From: Zygnema cylindricum
Lineage: Eukaryota; Streptophyta; Zygnematophyceae; Zygnematales; Zygnemataceae
DNA length: 64,000 nucleotides
Reading direction: 5' to 3'
Assembly: GCA_037447655.1 (NCBI GenBank)
Contig: JBBHKE010002566.1
Coordinates: forward strand, 1-64,000
In this document: positions 22,490 through 33,606 of the stretch, piece by piece
Position numbering within the stretch: the first letter of the stretch is position 1
Layout: each line of letters opens with the position of its first letter
Notes under the pieces: model-generated
Told to the model about the DNA's origin: nothing
Database searches by the model: none
The model's input: only the letters and a program-made list of their open reading frames with translations
Position numbers and translations under genes: made by a program

Positions 22490-23840
22490 TTCAATGGCGG
22501 ATTCAATGTCAGCTTAGATGAAGTGGACAATTTTTTTTCAAAACACTGCAAAATTTCCGTGCATTATAACCGTGATGTACAAATTTCTTTCAAACTGCGC
22601 GCGAAATTTATGTACATTATAACCGTAACGTACAAATTTCTTTCAAACTTCACGCGCGTAAATGAATAGTATCTTTTTTTAAAATTTTCGTACATTATAA
22701 ATGTACGGTTCATCCGTACGTTTAAACCGTACAAAAAGTATACGCATTTAACGAAAGATTCAAAATCAAAAAAAAAAAACGAAAATTCGTAAAAATGTCA
22801 AAATCCGTACGAATTAGATATCTATGCATTCATGATTCATGATTTATCATAGATGTCTCATGCGCATAAAAGGGACGCATGAAACGCCCAAAAAATAACG
22901 AATATGCGCATGAAGCAAACAAAAACTTATAAAATTCGTTGACCGACTTTGACTTTATAATAAAAGAAAAAATATAAAAACATTTAATATAAAATACTAC
23001 TACAACTTAGTCAAACTTATTTTTGTTTACGTTAATATGAGTAATTTTTAATAAGCGTTAGCTACTCTAATTTAAATTGCTTTTAAAAAGAGCAATGTAC
23101 GAATTACCTCTGCTTATACAAGAATATTCGTTATTTGTAAAGTCATACAAAATATGTGTCAAGTAATAGCGTCGACAAGGAAAATTGAGTGAGTTGCCAT
23201 GGAATATCAACTCAGATTTGATTCCAAGTCATAACGATGAAGGAAAATCACAAAAACCTGTTCTCACATGTTTAATTGTCGAACATGTGAACACAGACTA
23301 ACGTTACTGTTTAATTAGCGTTAATTGCTTTTTTTTCACCTTTTTGAAAAAAAAAAATAATGTAGTGAATCGGTTCATACGCAAACTGCTCATTATTTTG
23401 TATAGACGTACAGAATAAGTGTCAGATAACTGCGTCGACACGGGAAATTGAGTGCGTCGCCACGAAAAAGCGCACTCAGATTTGATTCTCAATCATAAAG
23501 ACAAGGGAGAATTGCGGGATTATGTTCTCACATGTTCAAGCGTCGAACATGTGAACAAAGACTACGCAGCTACATCCAAATTAGTATTAGGTCTATAAAT
23601 TAGCGTTTGTTTTTTACTTTTTGTTGGCGTTTAGGCCTTGAACCCAAAATAGTGTTTAGCGCTAATAGCGATTCACGGTGTACGTCAAACTCTTTATTTG
23701 AATATTTATGTACATTATATCCGTACATAGCATCCGTACGAAAAGTATATGCATTTTACGAAAGGTTCAAAATCTAAAAAAAATAACGAAATTTCGTCAA
23801 AATGTCAAAACCCGTACGAATGAGATATCTATGTTTCACT
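22490..23840. mobile_element. unclassified repeat X, copy 1
   Basis: The same modules recur at 25790-28025: a CATGCGCATAAAA...ACGCATGAAACGCCC block, two TCGACA...AAATTGAGTG...GATTTGATTC...CTCACATGTT blocks (about 23155-23300 and 23405-23560), and a terminal block ending CCGTACGAATGAGATATCTATG. The block of about 140 bp at 22690-22830 is repeated directly at 23700-23838, so it flanks the unit like a terminal direct repeat. No coding capacity. A 53-bp local tandem repeat (CATTATAACCGT...) lies at 22562-22660. Confidence 0.6.
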
Positions 23841-24129
23841 CTGAAGTCTGAAGTCGCTACCGAGTGGCGCTATTATCGGACGACTCAACTGTCAACACAC
23901 ATAGTAAAAAGTTGTGCCCAGACGGTCAACGAATTAATTCATTCCACGTGGTAAAACTACGTCACACCTGTCAAGAGCGACACATAATCTACAATAATCC
24001 ATGTCGGGAGCATGCCGTGAAATTATTTCACGGTCTCCTATTGGCCGTCCGCGAAACTACGTTTTTTCATTTGTTCAAATGACCTTACATATTGCGGAAC
24101 ACTCTACAGTACACCCTGTATCGCTATTA

Positions 24130-25412
24130 GGGTATGTCCCCATGTGCATAAGTAAGAGTTTTTTTCATAGTTCAAAAGTAAGCGTTTTTATGGTAGGCCT
24201 TTGGTAAGGCGCACAAAACTTGGCACAAACCTCGCTTAGAGTGGGCATACTGTATGTGTGTGCGTTGTGCACACTTTTGTACGAACGTACGAACTTGACG
24301 TATGATCATAGTACAGCGACGAAATTTTCAGCGAACTGACACAGCGTCAGATGAGTTGTGTTATGTGATTTTCATGTGATCTTCTTAGATCGCTACTTTG
24401 ATCAGCGACCGTCCGATCGTCCTAATCTTACTGTTTAAAAAAAAATACCTCAAAACTCACATAATTTTTTTTTTGTCCGAATGTTTTTCAAAATTTAGAC
24501 ATGACGTTCAATTCTCTATCGATCGATGTTCAACTTAACCCTTTTTACTATTTTTTTTTCATTTTGAGAACAATACAATATGGGTCTTAAGGTCATATTG
24601 TATGTTTTACATACAATAGGCATATTGTATGGGCCTACTTTCACCTACTTTAGAGAATGGTTTTTGTCTGTCGTTTTCTTGTAAAACATAGCGCCGTACT
24701 GCCTAAGTTGCAACCGTACAAAGAAGTCGCAAATTTTTAGAGTACAATTTGCGTCATCCTCAAACTTAGGATGTACGAAAATTTGTCGTCTTGTGTTTTT
24801 CGACCCACTTCAACGACAAAAAACGTCATTTTCAACCTTATCTTTACAACACATGAGCGATGTGTTTTAAAACTAGGGATTTTCTATAAACAAATAGGAA
24901 CATATATGTGCACGTGCCAATAATTTTTGAAATTTTTTACACGATTTCCAAAGACAAAGAAAAGTACAAAATTCACTATGCTTTGTCTGTTTGCATTTTA
25001 TACGTCAAAGAAAAGTACACAAGTTGTTTGGTTTTGTCCGTTTTCGTCTAGTATGGATTTTTTTTTGCAGGGGTCTCGAATTTCCGATGCCATTTCACGT
25101 CGACCGGACAGGAGACGTGAAGGCAAGGCGCATCTTCTTTCAACCATGAAACTGCACAGGCTGGAAGGCGGTACGTCTACAATGTCACGGTAAGACATGC
25201 GACATCACAAGAAAGTTCCAAAAAATAACGTGCGACCACGGATTGTAGACGTTGACAGCCGTCACAGGTATTGTCAACATATACAATCGTCACAAGCGTA
25301 AGGTACGATTTCGTCCTTATAGACATATGGGACACTTGAAAACCGGGTCCGGCGGATCCGCGCTAAAATTCAAAGTAAGTTCGCTAAGTTCCAAGTACAT
25401 GGGGACATACCC
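24130..25412. mobile_element. Harbinger-like non-autonomous element, copy 2 (uninterrupted)
   Basis: The ends GGGTATGTCCCCATGT and ACATGGGGACATACCC are perfect inverted repeats, flanked by TTA at 24127-24129 and 25413-25415. It is homologous to the interrupted copy 6469-13693. The sequence near 24786-24806 (GTCGTCTTGTGTTTTTCGACCC) is the undisturbed equivalent of the copia insertion site there. No transposase is encoded. Confidence 0.8.
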
Positions 25413-25415
25413 TTA

Positions 25416-25789
25416 GTGTAAGCTTTTATCACCACAAGAAAACATCTTTTTTGCGTACATAATTGTTGAATTTTAGATCCGACGGTTGCGATTGAAACAA
25501 AAGATCCTAAATTCTCATTAGCGGTCTCCATTCGACAATCAGACAACTGTGTACGAATAAGGGTTTGTTCCCATGTTTTAAGTGATCAACGTTTTCCTAT
25601 CGTTTTCCCCCAAACGCAGTTCTATACGATAAAAACTTTAGCCTTACAAAAAAATCAATTCTAAAAAAGTAGAGCAAACGTCACGCTGTCAAGTCAAGTC
25701 AAGTTATCAAGCAACACCAATTTGGTGGTCGTCTTCAACCGTCACAAAGTTGTATCTACGTCTACTACCGTCATATTTCAAAGTTCGAA
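25416..25789. other. no gene seen
   Basis: AT-rich spacer between the Harbinger-like element and the second copy of repeat X. A short TCAAGTCAAGTCAAG run occurs near 25690. Confidence 0.4.
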
Positions 25790-26607
25790 TTTCATTTTTG
25801 CACATTGGGACTTTAGATGTGTCATGCGCATAAAATGCACGCATGAAACGCCCAAAATAAAACAAATATGCGCATGAAACAAAATCCAAAACATTATAAA
25901 ATGAGTTGACCGCCTTTGACTTTATAATAATAGAAGAAATATAAAAAGTTACAATAATCTAATGGAAAGGAGGAATAATAAAAAATACTACTGCAACCAG
26001 ATCAATCGTATTTTTGTTTTACGTTAATATGCGTAGCGTATAATTAGTGTTAGCTACTCTAATTTCAACTGCTTATAAAAAGTGTAATATACAAATTGTG
26101 CCAGTTCGTACTAAAACCATTCATTATTTTGTACAGATGTAAAAAATAAGTGTCAGATAAACAAGGGAAATTGAGTGCGTCGCCACGGAAAATCATCCTC
26201 AAATTTGATTCCAAGTCATACAGACGAAGGGAAATCACCAAAAATTGTTCTCACATGTTCACGTGTCGAACATGTGAACACAAACTATAGAGACTGTTTA
26301 ATTAGCGTTAAATGCTCCATTTTTGATTTTTTAAAAATTTTAAAAGTAGAGCGTAAAATACAAAAAATGAATGAGATCGTACAAAAATTGCTCACTATAT
26401 TGTACAAGCGTACAAAAATAAGTGTCGAAAATAAGTGTCAGATAAAAGCGTCGACATGGGAAATTGAGTGCGTCGACACGAAAAAGCGCACTCTGATTTG
26501 ATTCCCAGTCATAAAGACGAGGGGGAATCGCGAAAACCAATTCTCACATGCTCAAGCGTCAAATATCTTTATACTAATTATAGACCTTTGGTCGTCCGTA
26601 AGAAAAC

Positions 26608-26649
26608 CTATAAATAGGCCCACTTTCCCTATAAATAGGCCCACTTTCC
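26608..26649 (+). repeat. duplicated TATA-like 21-bp unit
   Basis: CTATAAATAGGCCCACTTTCC occurs twice head to tail, with no spacer. Each copy contains a textbook TATAAATA box. No transcript or downstream gene is visible, so promoter function is only a possibility. Confidence 0.6.
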
Positions 26650-26741
26650 GTCCGTCTGCACCCGTAAACGGCGTGTCGCCTGACCGACGTCAGCAAACCT
26701 TAGCGTTGCCCCTCGGCCTACGTCGGCACACGGGTAGCTTT

Positions 26742-27090
26742 GTCTCTCTGCTAACGTCATCAAACGGGTAACTTTCAAAGTACTCCATCGGCAATCGTTA
26801 TTGATCGCCAGATCTTAGAGTGCTTGATCCTGTCAACGAATAAAAATCGAGCAAATAATTTACGACACGAAATCGTACTTTGTTGAAAAGGACAGCTAGC
26901 TTCGGAACTGCCAACATCCTATAACCGGATCGTCACGAACGAATGATTGACGTTTGAAGAGTCTTTAGTGCACGTGGCGGCCTTCATCTTTATTCATTGA
27001 CAAGGTCGAGCAGTCAAGATTTGACGGTCAAGAACGATTTTTGAGGGAGTACTTTGAAAGTTACCCGTTTGTTGACGTAAGCAGAGAGAC
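26742..27090. repeat. foldback with 45-bp inverted arms
   Basis: The arms at 26742-26786 (GTCTCTCTGCTAACGTCA...) and 27046-27090 are inverted complements with 43 of 45 matches, separated by about 260 bp. It is not coding. It may be the core of a small foldback element. Confidence 0.75.
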
Positions 27091-27231
27091 CATCGCCAAT
27101 CGTCAATTGTTCTGTTGATTTAGGTCGCGTATAAAGAAATATGTTCGGACAACTTGAATAGTACAATAGTACTAAGACGTTTTGATAAACAGGACACGGT
27201 CTATGCGCGTGTAACGGGCGTTGATTTACTA

Positions 27232-27731
27232 CACCGCGAATCGTAATTAGAGTAAAAATCGCTAATTCGGTTGCCCTAAATTTCGACTCTATCACGTTAA
27301 ATAGAGTAAATGATTCTAATTTTTTCATTATATTGCTTAAGGTACATTTTGAATGAGTGTTAATAACTCTAATACACTGTCGTTTTAAATAGTGTGGCGT
27401 ACGGTCGGTGTCTGACCGTGCAAAATTGTACTTTATTAAGTAAAAAAGTACAAATAATTATTTAATACAGGTCGTTATCATGTAACTTTTTTTAACAAAC
27501 TGCGTAGTGCAAACGTCATAGTGACGATAAACTGTACGTGTTGTCAGAGTCTGAACGAATACCTAATTTACAGTAGAGATATTTAGCGCGTCAAATTAGA
27601 ATACTTAAATTAATTAGAGTAAATTCCTTTTTGAAAAAGTTCTATCACACAAATTAGAGTTCATAACTCTAATTATTTTTTTCTCTTTTTTTACTCTAAT
27701 CTTTTCTTTACTCTAATTACGATTCGCGGTG
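27232..27731. mobile_element. 500-bp MITE with TA duplication (Tc1/mariner-like)
   Basis: The element starts CACCGCGAATCG and ends CGATTCGCGGTG. The terminal inverted repeat of about 25 bp is perfect and is flanked by TA on both sides (27230-27231 and 27732-27733). Internally it has paired blocks ending in AATTAGAGTAAA. Related ends occur at 394, 23670, 27850, 47650, 50203-50325, 50466 and 55921, so it is a common family here. No transposase is encoded. Confidence 0.8.
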
Positions 27732-28025
27732 TAGTGTGAACAAAGACTATCGCGGCTCCATCCAAATTAGTGTTAGGTGTATAAATTAGCGTTAGATTTT
27801 GACTTTTTGTTGGCGTTAGGCCCTTGAACCCAAAATAGTGTTTAACTCTAATAACAATTCACGGTGTACGTTCAACCCTTTATTAGTTTATTTGAATATT
27901 TTCGTACATTATATCCGTACATTTAGTCCGTACTATAAATGTAAGCATTTTACGAAAGGTTCAAAATCTATAAAAAATAACGAAATTTCGTAAAAATGTC
28001 AAATCCGTACGAATGAGACATCTAT

Positions 28026-28227
28026 GATTGGGACGCTCTTCAAAGTAGTATGGAGAATCATCACTAAAGTCCAAAATACTTTAAATAATTTATCAAAGTA
28101 CCTATTACACGGGGACACCCGATAACCCTTATGTGGCGCCACTCAATATAGGGGACGCATACGAAAAAGATTCTACTTAGTTGTTTTATGTAGAATCTGC
28201 ACAAGAAATACCGCAACAGTAGTAATC
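28026..28227. other. no gene seen
   Basis: Spacer. CACGGGGACACCCGATAACCCTTATG near 28108 resembles the end of a Harbinger-like element, but no partner was identified. Confidence 0.35.
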
Positions 28228-28860
28228 GTGTCTTCCCTCGGTCCTCCTCTTTTCCCTCTTGCCATTCCCCTACTTCCCTCTTCCCTCTTATCTCTTTCTT
28301 TCTCTTTTCGACCTTCTCATTTTCTCCTTTTATCCTTTTCTCCTCCCCCTCTTTGCTCTTCCGGCTTCCCGCTTTCCCTCTTCCCAGCTATAACTTGCTC
28401 CTTTCGTCTTTCACCATCCCTCTTCACACGTTTCTCTTCCCTCTTCCATATTCCCCTTTTCCCTCTTCCTTATTCCCTCATCCTTCCTCACCTCTTCACT
28501 CTTCTCCTTTTCTTATTACCCCCTTCTGATCTCCACTTCTCTCTTTCCCTCTGTCCACTTTCAAGTTGCCTCTTTCTTTTGAGGCCTTCTTTCCTCTCCT
28601 TATTTCCTCTTTCTCTCTTCCCACATCCCTTTGCCCTCTTCACTTTTCCCTCTTTCTTATTTATCTCTTTCCTCTAGACCTTTCCCCCCTCCCTCTTTTG
28701 CCTCTTTCCCTCTTCCCTCTAATTTCTTTTCTCTTCCCACTTCAGGTTGTCTCTTCTTTCTTTATTTTTTCTGCTTCTCTTTTCTTCCCTCCCTCTCTTC
28801 CGTTTGTCTTCCCTCTTCCCTTCTTTTTATCCCTTCCAAATTTATTCCCACTTTGAAACA
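28228..28860. repeat. 630-bp polypyrimidine tract (CCCTCTT units)
   Basis: The longest pyrimidine tract in the window, built from CCCTCTT/TCCCTCTTC units on the plus strand. Long open frames through it (Phe/Pro/Leu/Ser runs) are composition artefacts. Confidence 0.95.
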
Positions 28861-28914
28861 TCAACATTTTTTTGTTAAAGGACACAAAAGGATCGACTCA
28901 CTTCACAAACAATA

Positions 28915-29650
28915 AATCAAGATGATGCACAGCGGAAGCTTACACATAAATAAATCTCATTCCCCACATAACATATCACATCGACAAAATATAAATATAT
29001 TAAGCCGAAGCTTTTCCAATACAATCTCTCACTCTTACCAATCTAACTCACTCAGATTCTAACTCTCATTGATCACTTAAATCTTCACTTATATCTCACT
29101 CCTTATACTCACAGTCACTCACACTAAACACATTTTGATAATTGATATATTTCCTAACTCTACTCACTCACTAAATACTCACTACCATAATAAAGAACAA
29201 GTACACCTGAAATCAATACATAGCAAACAGTCCATAGCAAACAGTCCCTAAACATAACAACCAGATGCACTCTGAGTGCACCTGCCATAGCCGGCAACAT
29301 CAAGCTACCTCTTACACTGACAAATATACTCTCTGCAGTCTGACAAATTTGCTCTCTGTGAACTGAGCAAAAACGGCAACATCAAGCTACCTCTTACACT
29401 GACAAATATACTCTCTGCAGTCTGACAAATTTGCTCTTTGTGAACTGAGCAAAATGTGGCACGATTGTTGCAGGATCGGTCGTACAAAAGGTATTGCTGC
29501 TTCGTCGTACACAGAGAATATTCCCGCGGACGAAAAGATCGCGTCACGCTTCGCAAACATGAAATATTTCACGGACGCCAAATAGCGCTTCGCGAACCAA
29601 CATTTTTGCAAAATCGTCCAGCATCCAATTCGTACAATTGAACCGACAAG
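28915..29650 (-). repeat. LTR related to copia family A, with 82-bp duplication
   Basis: It shares the sequence order of the LTRs at 1-345 and 5464-5986: CTCACTCACTAAATACTCAC, ...AATCAATAC, and ATGTGGCACGAT-GTTGCAGGAT-GG-CGTACAAAAG at 29454-29490. An 82-bp unit starting CGGCAACATCAAGC is tandemly duplicated at 29292 and 29374. No adjacent gag or pol is seen. Confidence 0.65.
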
Positions 29651-30800
29651 CACAGTACCAAAACATAGATAACGCACTGAACCGAACCAAACATTTAGTG
29701 GCGCGATTTTGGCCAACGCTGATTCGCCCAATATCCTTACATTTTTGGCTTACTTCCGGGTCTTATTATCAATCCTTTTCCCCGCCCATTCTCCTCCCTT
29801 CTTCTCCCCTCCTACCCTTCCATCCGCCTTCCCATACCCCTCCTTCCCTCCCTCCCTCCCTCCCTTTATCCCCTAGTGCCTTACATGTTGTATGGATTAC
29901 CATATTTTTTCGGCATGACAGAATGGACGAGCAAATACAAGAAAAACGGAGGCTTTAAGAACTGTGTATCATTATTAACATTCCTAACAAGCTACACGAT
30001 GTAACGTTATTAGAGTATGTTGCTCTGCAGCAACAAGGACACTACCAGAAGTTACAGAGTCACCTTTTTAATTCAGCAAAAGGCAACCCAAAAGTACCAC
30101 ACAAATGGCCAATTTTGACCAGCTTTCGTTTAACAGTACAAAAAGCCACTTAGACTTACAACACAGCTCACTTAGAGCTCACACTTAACACAATATACTA
30201 ACAGAGTTTCAAGCACAAACTGTGGTCGGTCACAAAGTGACATACACATCAAACAGCCTTCAAAATCACTTTCCTTAGTGAACTTGTACAAGTTGAGTTC
30301 TATCAAACGTCTAAGTCCTAATTTAAACAAATACGCCTTTCTAACTACCTATCTACCTAAAAGATCACTGTATGGGCACTATCGTATTGTCGGTTCCACT
30401 ACCTAGTACAATTAATCCGAAGTACAATTTCCTGTTGCGGATGACCCTGGTTTGTCCCTAAACTATTCAAACTGAACGTTACAACTTTAAGTATTACGAC
30501 AGATTGTACCTGGTGGTGAATTAGCCACCGGCTTTTTTCTAGACTAATACAATGTTTGTTCGCCGACCATCGAAACTTAATGTTGTATGTTTGTCAAATC
30601 CGCGTTGATATCTGATCGTCGGATGTCATCAAGTATTTCGCTTTCTTCGACTGACGCGTGGAATATTGTGACGTCTGTCGACATACTAAAAGTGATACTA
30701 CTTCGTCGCTAGTCATCGCTGCCTCAGCGACAAGATCATCTCATCGCCTTTTCTCACATATGTCTTGTTGAGAGTTTACTGTTTAAAACAATAGGTGGTG
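29651..30800. repeat. pyrimidine tract and possible LTR; no gene
   Basis: A CT-rich tract fills about 29770-29875. 30000-30790 could be an LTR (TGTAACGTTATT ... TTTAAAACA). Its last 150 bp (CGCGTGGAAT..., TTCGTCGCTAGTCATCGCT, GAGAGTTTACTG) match 34920-35050. Weak evidence; no partner LTR or primer site is clear. Confidence 0.4.
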
Positions 30801-31439
30801 ACCCGCGCCCGAGGGATGGTGCACTCTTGCAATATTTAACATTAATCAATGAAATTTCTTAAAATATAATAGCCACGGAAAGTCAATTGATATCTAAAAT
30901 CAATATTGGTTAGCGTCATATACAAAGTCCGTTCACGAGGATTCAACGACCACCAGAAGTAGATAACGCACAACTAAGTAGTGCTCTCTGCAAGTAACAA
31001 ATAGTATGTGTTCAATATAGTACATATGGGTAACTCGCTTCGTAATCAAAAGATAATCATGTGAAATTATTAATTTGATGTGATTTATTAGGGAAATAGA
31101 CGCGTACTTCCACTAAAGCACCCAGTCACAATAATCTGCAATTGATCTAAACAAAAAATGATAATCCCAGATTTAATGGAAATATAAACCCGTTAAAAGG
31201 TTGGGACTTCAGATTTTTCTACCAATTAACACAAAAAAAAGACTTGGAAAGAAAACCACTTTAAGGTCACTCACAAAACTGTCCAAACATAGGGCGTTTC
31301 ATCTTCACAAACTTGATTTAGAATCCAGAGGTGAGCGACTAAATGTGTTTTGGAAATATTGCGATAGTTTTGAAAAAAAAAATCATAAAACATTTATTTC
31401 ATACCCAAATCATTCAAGAAGTTCAAAAAGTATTCTCAC
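30801..31439. other. no exon identified
   Basis: Downstream (minus strand) of the last recognised exon of the WSC-like gene. It may hold further exons or the 3' end, but I found no exon with matching phase and composition. Confidence 0.4.
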
Positions 31440-31755
31440 CTTTTGGGCATGACGTGTTATAGTGGACCGTCGTAAAGTCAGGAAATGTTCCCTCACTCTC
31501 TTTGTATGTGAGGGGGTACTTTAGACAATAGCATGTATAGTAGTCTCCATATTCATCCTGACCTATGGCGAATCCCGCAGGATATGATCTACAGTATTTG
31601 GCGCACCGTTGGGTGCACCCGACTTCAGGCCAAACATCAACCCCAGGGGCATAATTGGCTACGAATTGAAAGAAGTGAAAGGAATGCGGTCCCCAATACG
31701 ATGCAAAAAAAATAGTAGCCAGGTGGGTCGAAACTGTTAAATGGGAGATTGCAAC
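31440..31755 (-). CDS. exon: WSC-like Cys-rich domain B, one-base frameshift
   Basis: 316 nt, one more than a multiple of three. It starts GC-N-L-P-F-N-S like domain A. After a run of eight T (plus-strand A run at 31705-31712) the frame is shifted. The later part, in the shifted frame, reads VGCTQRCAKYCRSYPAGFAI, then DYYTCYCLKYP, and ends NTSCPK before the donor G|GTGAGA. One T fewer in the run would restore agreement with domain A, so this is either a homopolymer sequencing error or an early pseudogene lesion. Confidence 0.7.
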
Positions 31756-33606
31756 CTACATTCCAAAGGAATGAATATAGACAAGCAGATGGGAAATAAG
31801 GTAAGAATGACAGCTGGTCCTCAACAAAAATGGCGATAAAATTGCAGTTTCTTCTAAGGAAAGTTATGGGGGAAATGGGCATCAAGTAGATTAGCTAATT
31901 GTTGTTAACATTATCATTGTAGACTCCCTTGCATATTTTCCCAACGGAGAGAAAATTATTGATAAAAGATATTCTCATTCCTCTTTGAGGTATGGCACAA
32001 GGCACTCAATACCATTTACCTTTATTGAGTGTGCACATAACATCTCAAAATTGTAGCCTTCAACTTTTAAGGAGAAAAAAACATGTCATTAATTTGGTCA
32101 TCAAAAAAATCACTTCTTACCAATTGACCCATTAGAGTACTTCGATCAATTCTTGTTCAATAAGAATTCAACATTTCAAAATTGTCCTAAATTCGTGATT
32201 GAGTTCTAGAAATAAAAAACAAGGGGTTTCGAAAAAGGTCTGAACATACCAGCAAGTTTAAGCGGAGGTGGCGCTGCAATCCAACAAAAGGAAACTATTA
32301 GTAGTTAGTTTGAAGTTCTTAAACTAATATTCAAGACAAGATTGCAGATGGATGGCAAACAATACATTTGAACATTCAAAGTTTGGATAGCAAACAAATC
32401 TAATATGGTGCCAAGCACAATATCATCAATTATCTTGCATAAGGCTTTATATCTGTGAGAAATAACAAAGATATTAGTTTAAAAAATCCTAAAGTAAAAC
32501 CGGAGAAATGAGCTGCGCGTGACTCACGTGGTGAAGCTGGCAATGAAAACCCAAAAACCCAAAAAAACTCATAGAGGAATGTCAGTGCCGAAGACAAAAA
32601 ACTTTCAAGTTTCATCCTAGAGTTCATGTAGCAAATAAAGGGACAAAAATAAAACAAACAAAAACGTGGTTTTTTTAGAGACATCAAAAGAAACGTTATT
32701 AAACTTTGAAGCAAATAACTACAACAGTGAAAAAAAAACATGTTTGAAGCAGAATTTGTGACTCACGTGGTGAAGGTCGCACTGAAACTCCCGAAAACTC
32801 CAAACAATATATAGAAGGGTGTCAGAGCCGATTGAGCATTCTAAGATGCACTTTCAAGTGTCGTACATCATTAAGCACATTATTAACTGTTGAAGCAAAT
32901 AAAAATAACAACAAAAAAAAAAAAGTTTGAAGCAAAATTCATAAGTAATAATTTTACATACAACCTTATCCTCGAATGAGATGATTTTTTCTAGTTGTAG
33001 GAATCTACTAACCTTTGATGGGTGGTGGAAACGGCCCTGCAAGGAAACCATTGTGGATTTGGACACCCGCATAAACATTATTAGCAAAGGAACTCTATGC
33101 ACAGAAAAATCAATGTATATTTTACAATAAAACCTATGCAATTATAAATACACTAGGTAACCAAAATCATAAAACAATATATAACAGTACATGGTAAAAA
33201 GTCCCTCAAAATAATTAGAGTTCTGTCCAAAGGCACTGATAGAACGACGATATTGACAGCTTTTCATTTTAACAAGCTTTTCACGTCTCATTTTCAATTT
33301 TGACGTCTCAAAATTCCTCACTTTCTTTTGTGGGACATAATTTTGCATATGTACCGAGACTGAGAATGCGTTGCCCTTGAGAATAAACTGGGTTACTCGT
33401 GAGACAATAGCATGTCATCGTATGAAGTTGTGGTCGGATATAGAATCCGTAAATAGGTTTAGCACAAGCATTGGCGCATTCTTGCGTATCCCAAGAATTA
33501 GTTAAGTCTAAAACATAAATAGGTCTAGACGAAACGGATGGAAACCACAATTCTTTAAAATGGAAATAACCGGAGGGAAATGTGCTATTGTAAGGGAGTG
33601 TACAGC
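31440..33606 (-). CDS. multi-exon gene: WSC-like domains joined by a microexon-coded Pro-rich linker (partial)
   Basis: Gene model on the minus strand, read by eye: exon 33606-33322, microexons 33036-33013, 32781-32767, 32536-32528 and 32273-32250, exon 31755-31440. All six junction sets have AG acceptors and GT donors (GTGAGG, GTTAGT, GTGAGT, GTGAGT, GTATGT, GTGAGA). Every intron is phase 1, so each exon is a symmetrical cassette. Spliced, the microexons read PFPPPIK, VRPSP, PSP and PPPPLKLAG without a break, joining two paralogous cysteine-rich domains. The Cys layout (GC...C-x3-C...TCYC...C) resembles the WSC carbohydrate-binding domain of secreted or cell-surface proteins. Neither start nor stop exon is visible, and a gypsy fragment begins about 280 bp upstream (33890). 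The second domain has a one-base excess. Gene structure is fairly sure; the WSC name is an inference. Confidence 0.75.
32250..32273 (-). CDS. 24-nt microexon, Pro-rich
   Basis: GGATTGCAG acceptor, 24 nt encoding PPPPLKLA with split codons, donor GTATGT. Its final G joins GT of the next exon to make the Gly before the first Cys of domain B, exactly as in domain A. Confidence 0.7.
32528..32536 (-). CDS. 9-nt microexon, Pro-rich
   Basis: ATTGCCAG acceptor, CTTCACCAC, donor GTGAGTCAC. It encodes P-S-P across split codons. The last nine bases and the donor are identical to those of the 15-nt microexon, pointing to a duplicated module. Confidence 0.6.
32767..32781 (-). CDS. 15-nt microexon, Pro-rich
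   Basis: GAGTTTCAG acceptor, TGCGACCTTCACCAC, donor GTGAGTCAC. It encodes V-R-P-S-P across the split codons. The intron before it and the intron after it are homologous to each other. Confidence 0.65.
33013..33036 (-). CDS. 24-nt microexon, Pro-rich
   Basis: TTCCTTGCAG acceptor, then 24 nt, then GTTAGT donor. With the split codon from exon A it encodes R-PFPPPIK. Phase 1 at both ends. Confidence 0.7.
33322..33606 (-). CDS. exon 1 of the visible set: WSC-like Cys-rich domain A
   Basis: 285 nt, 95 codons, phase 1 at both ends. The acceptor follows a pyrimidine-rich stretch ending CATCTAG; the donor is A|GTGAGG. It starts with a split Gly codon then C-T-L-P-Y-N-S. Further motifs are SWDTQECANACAK, YGFYIRP, MTCYCLTS and AKLCPTKE. 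Six or more cysteines follow the WSC-like order, with C-Y-C near the middle. The frame is fully open. Confidence 0.75.

Larger units (their letters stand above)
25790..28025. mobile_element. unclassified repeat X, copy 2, with nested insertions
   Basis: It carries the same modules as 22490-23840: the GCGCATAAAA block at 25825-25900, AAATTGAGTG modules at 26160-26290 and 26430-26575, and the terminal block 27880-28025. The run is interrupted between about 26576 and 27733 by a foldback element and a MITE. After that the repeat X sequence GTGAACAAAGACTA resumes. Confidence 0.6.

Noticed and set aside
26608-26649. Paired TATA boxes as a real promoter
   Set aside because: No coding sequence or transcript evidence follows; kept only as a repeat with a possible role.
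32430-33141. Hydrophobic open frames on the minus strand (32430-32741 and 32854-33141)
   Set aside because: They lie in T-rich introns around the microexons and are in the wrong frame for the linker.
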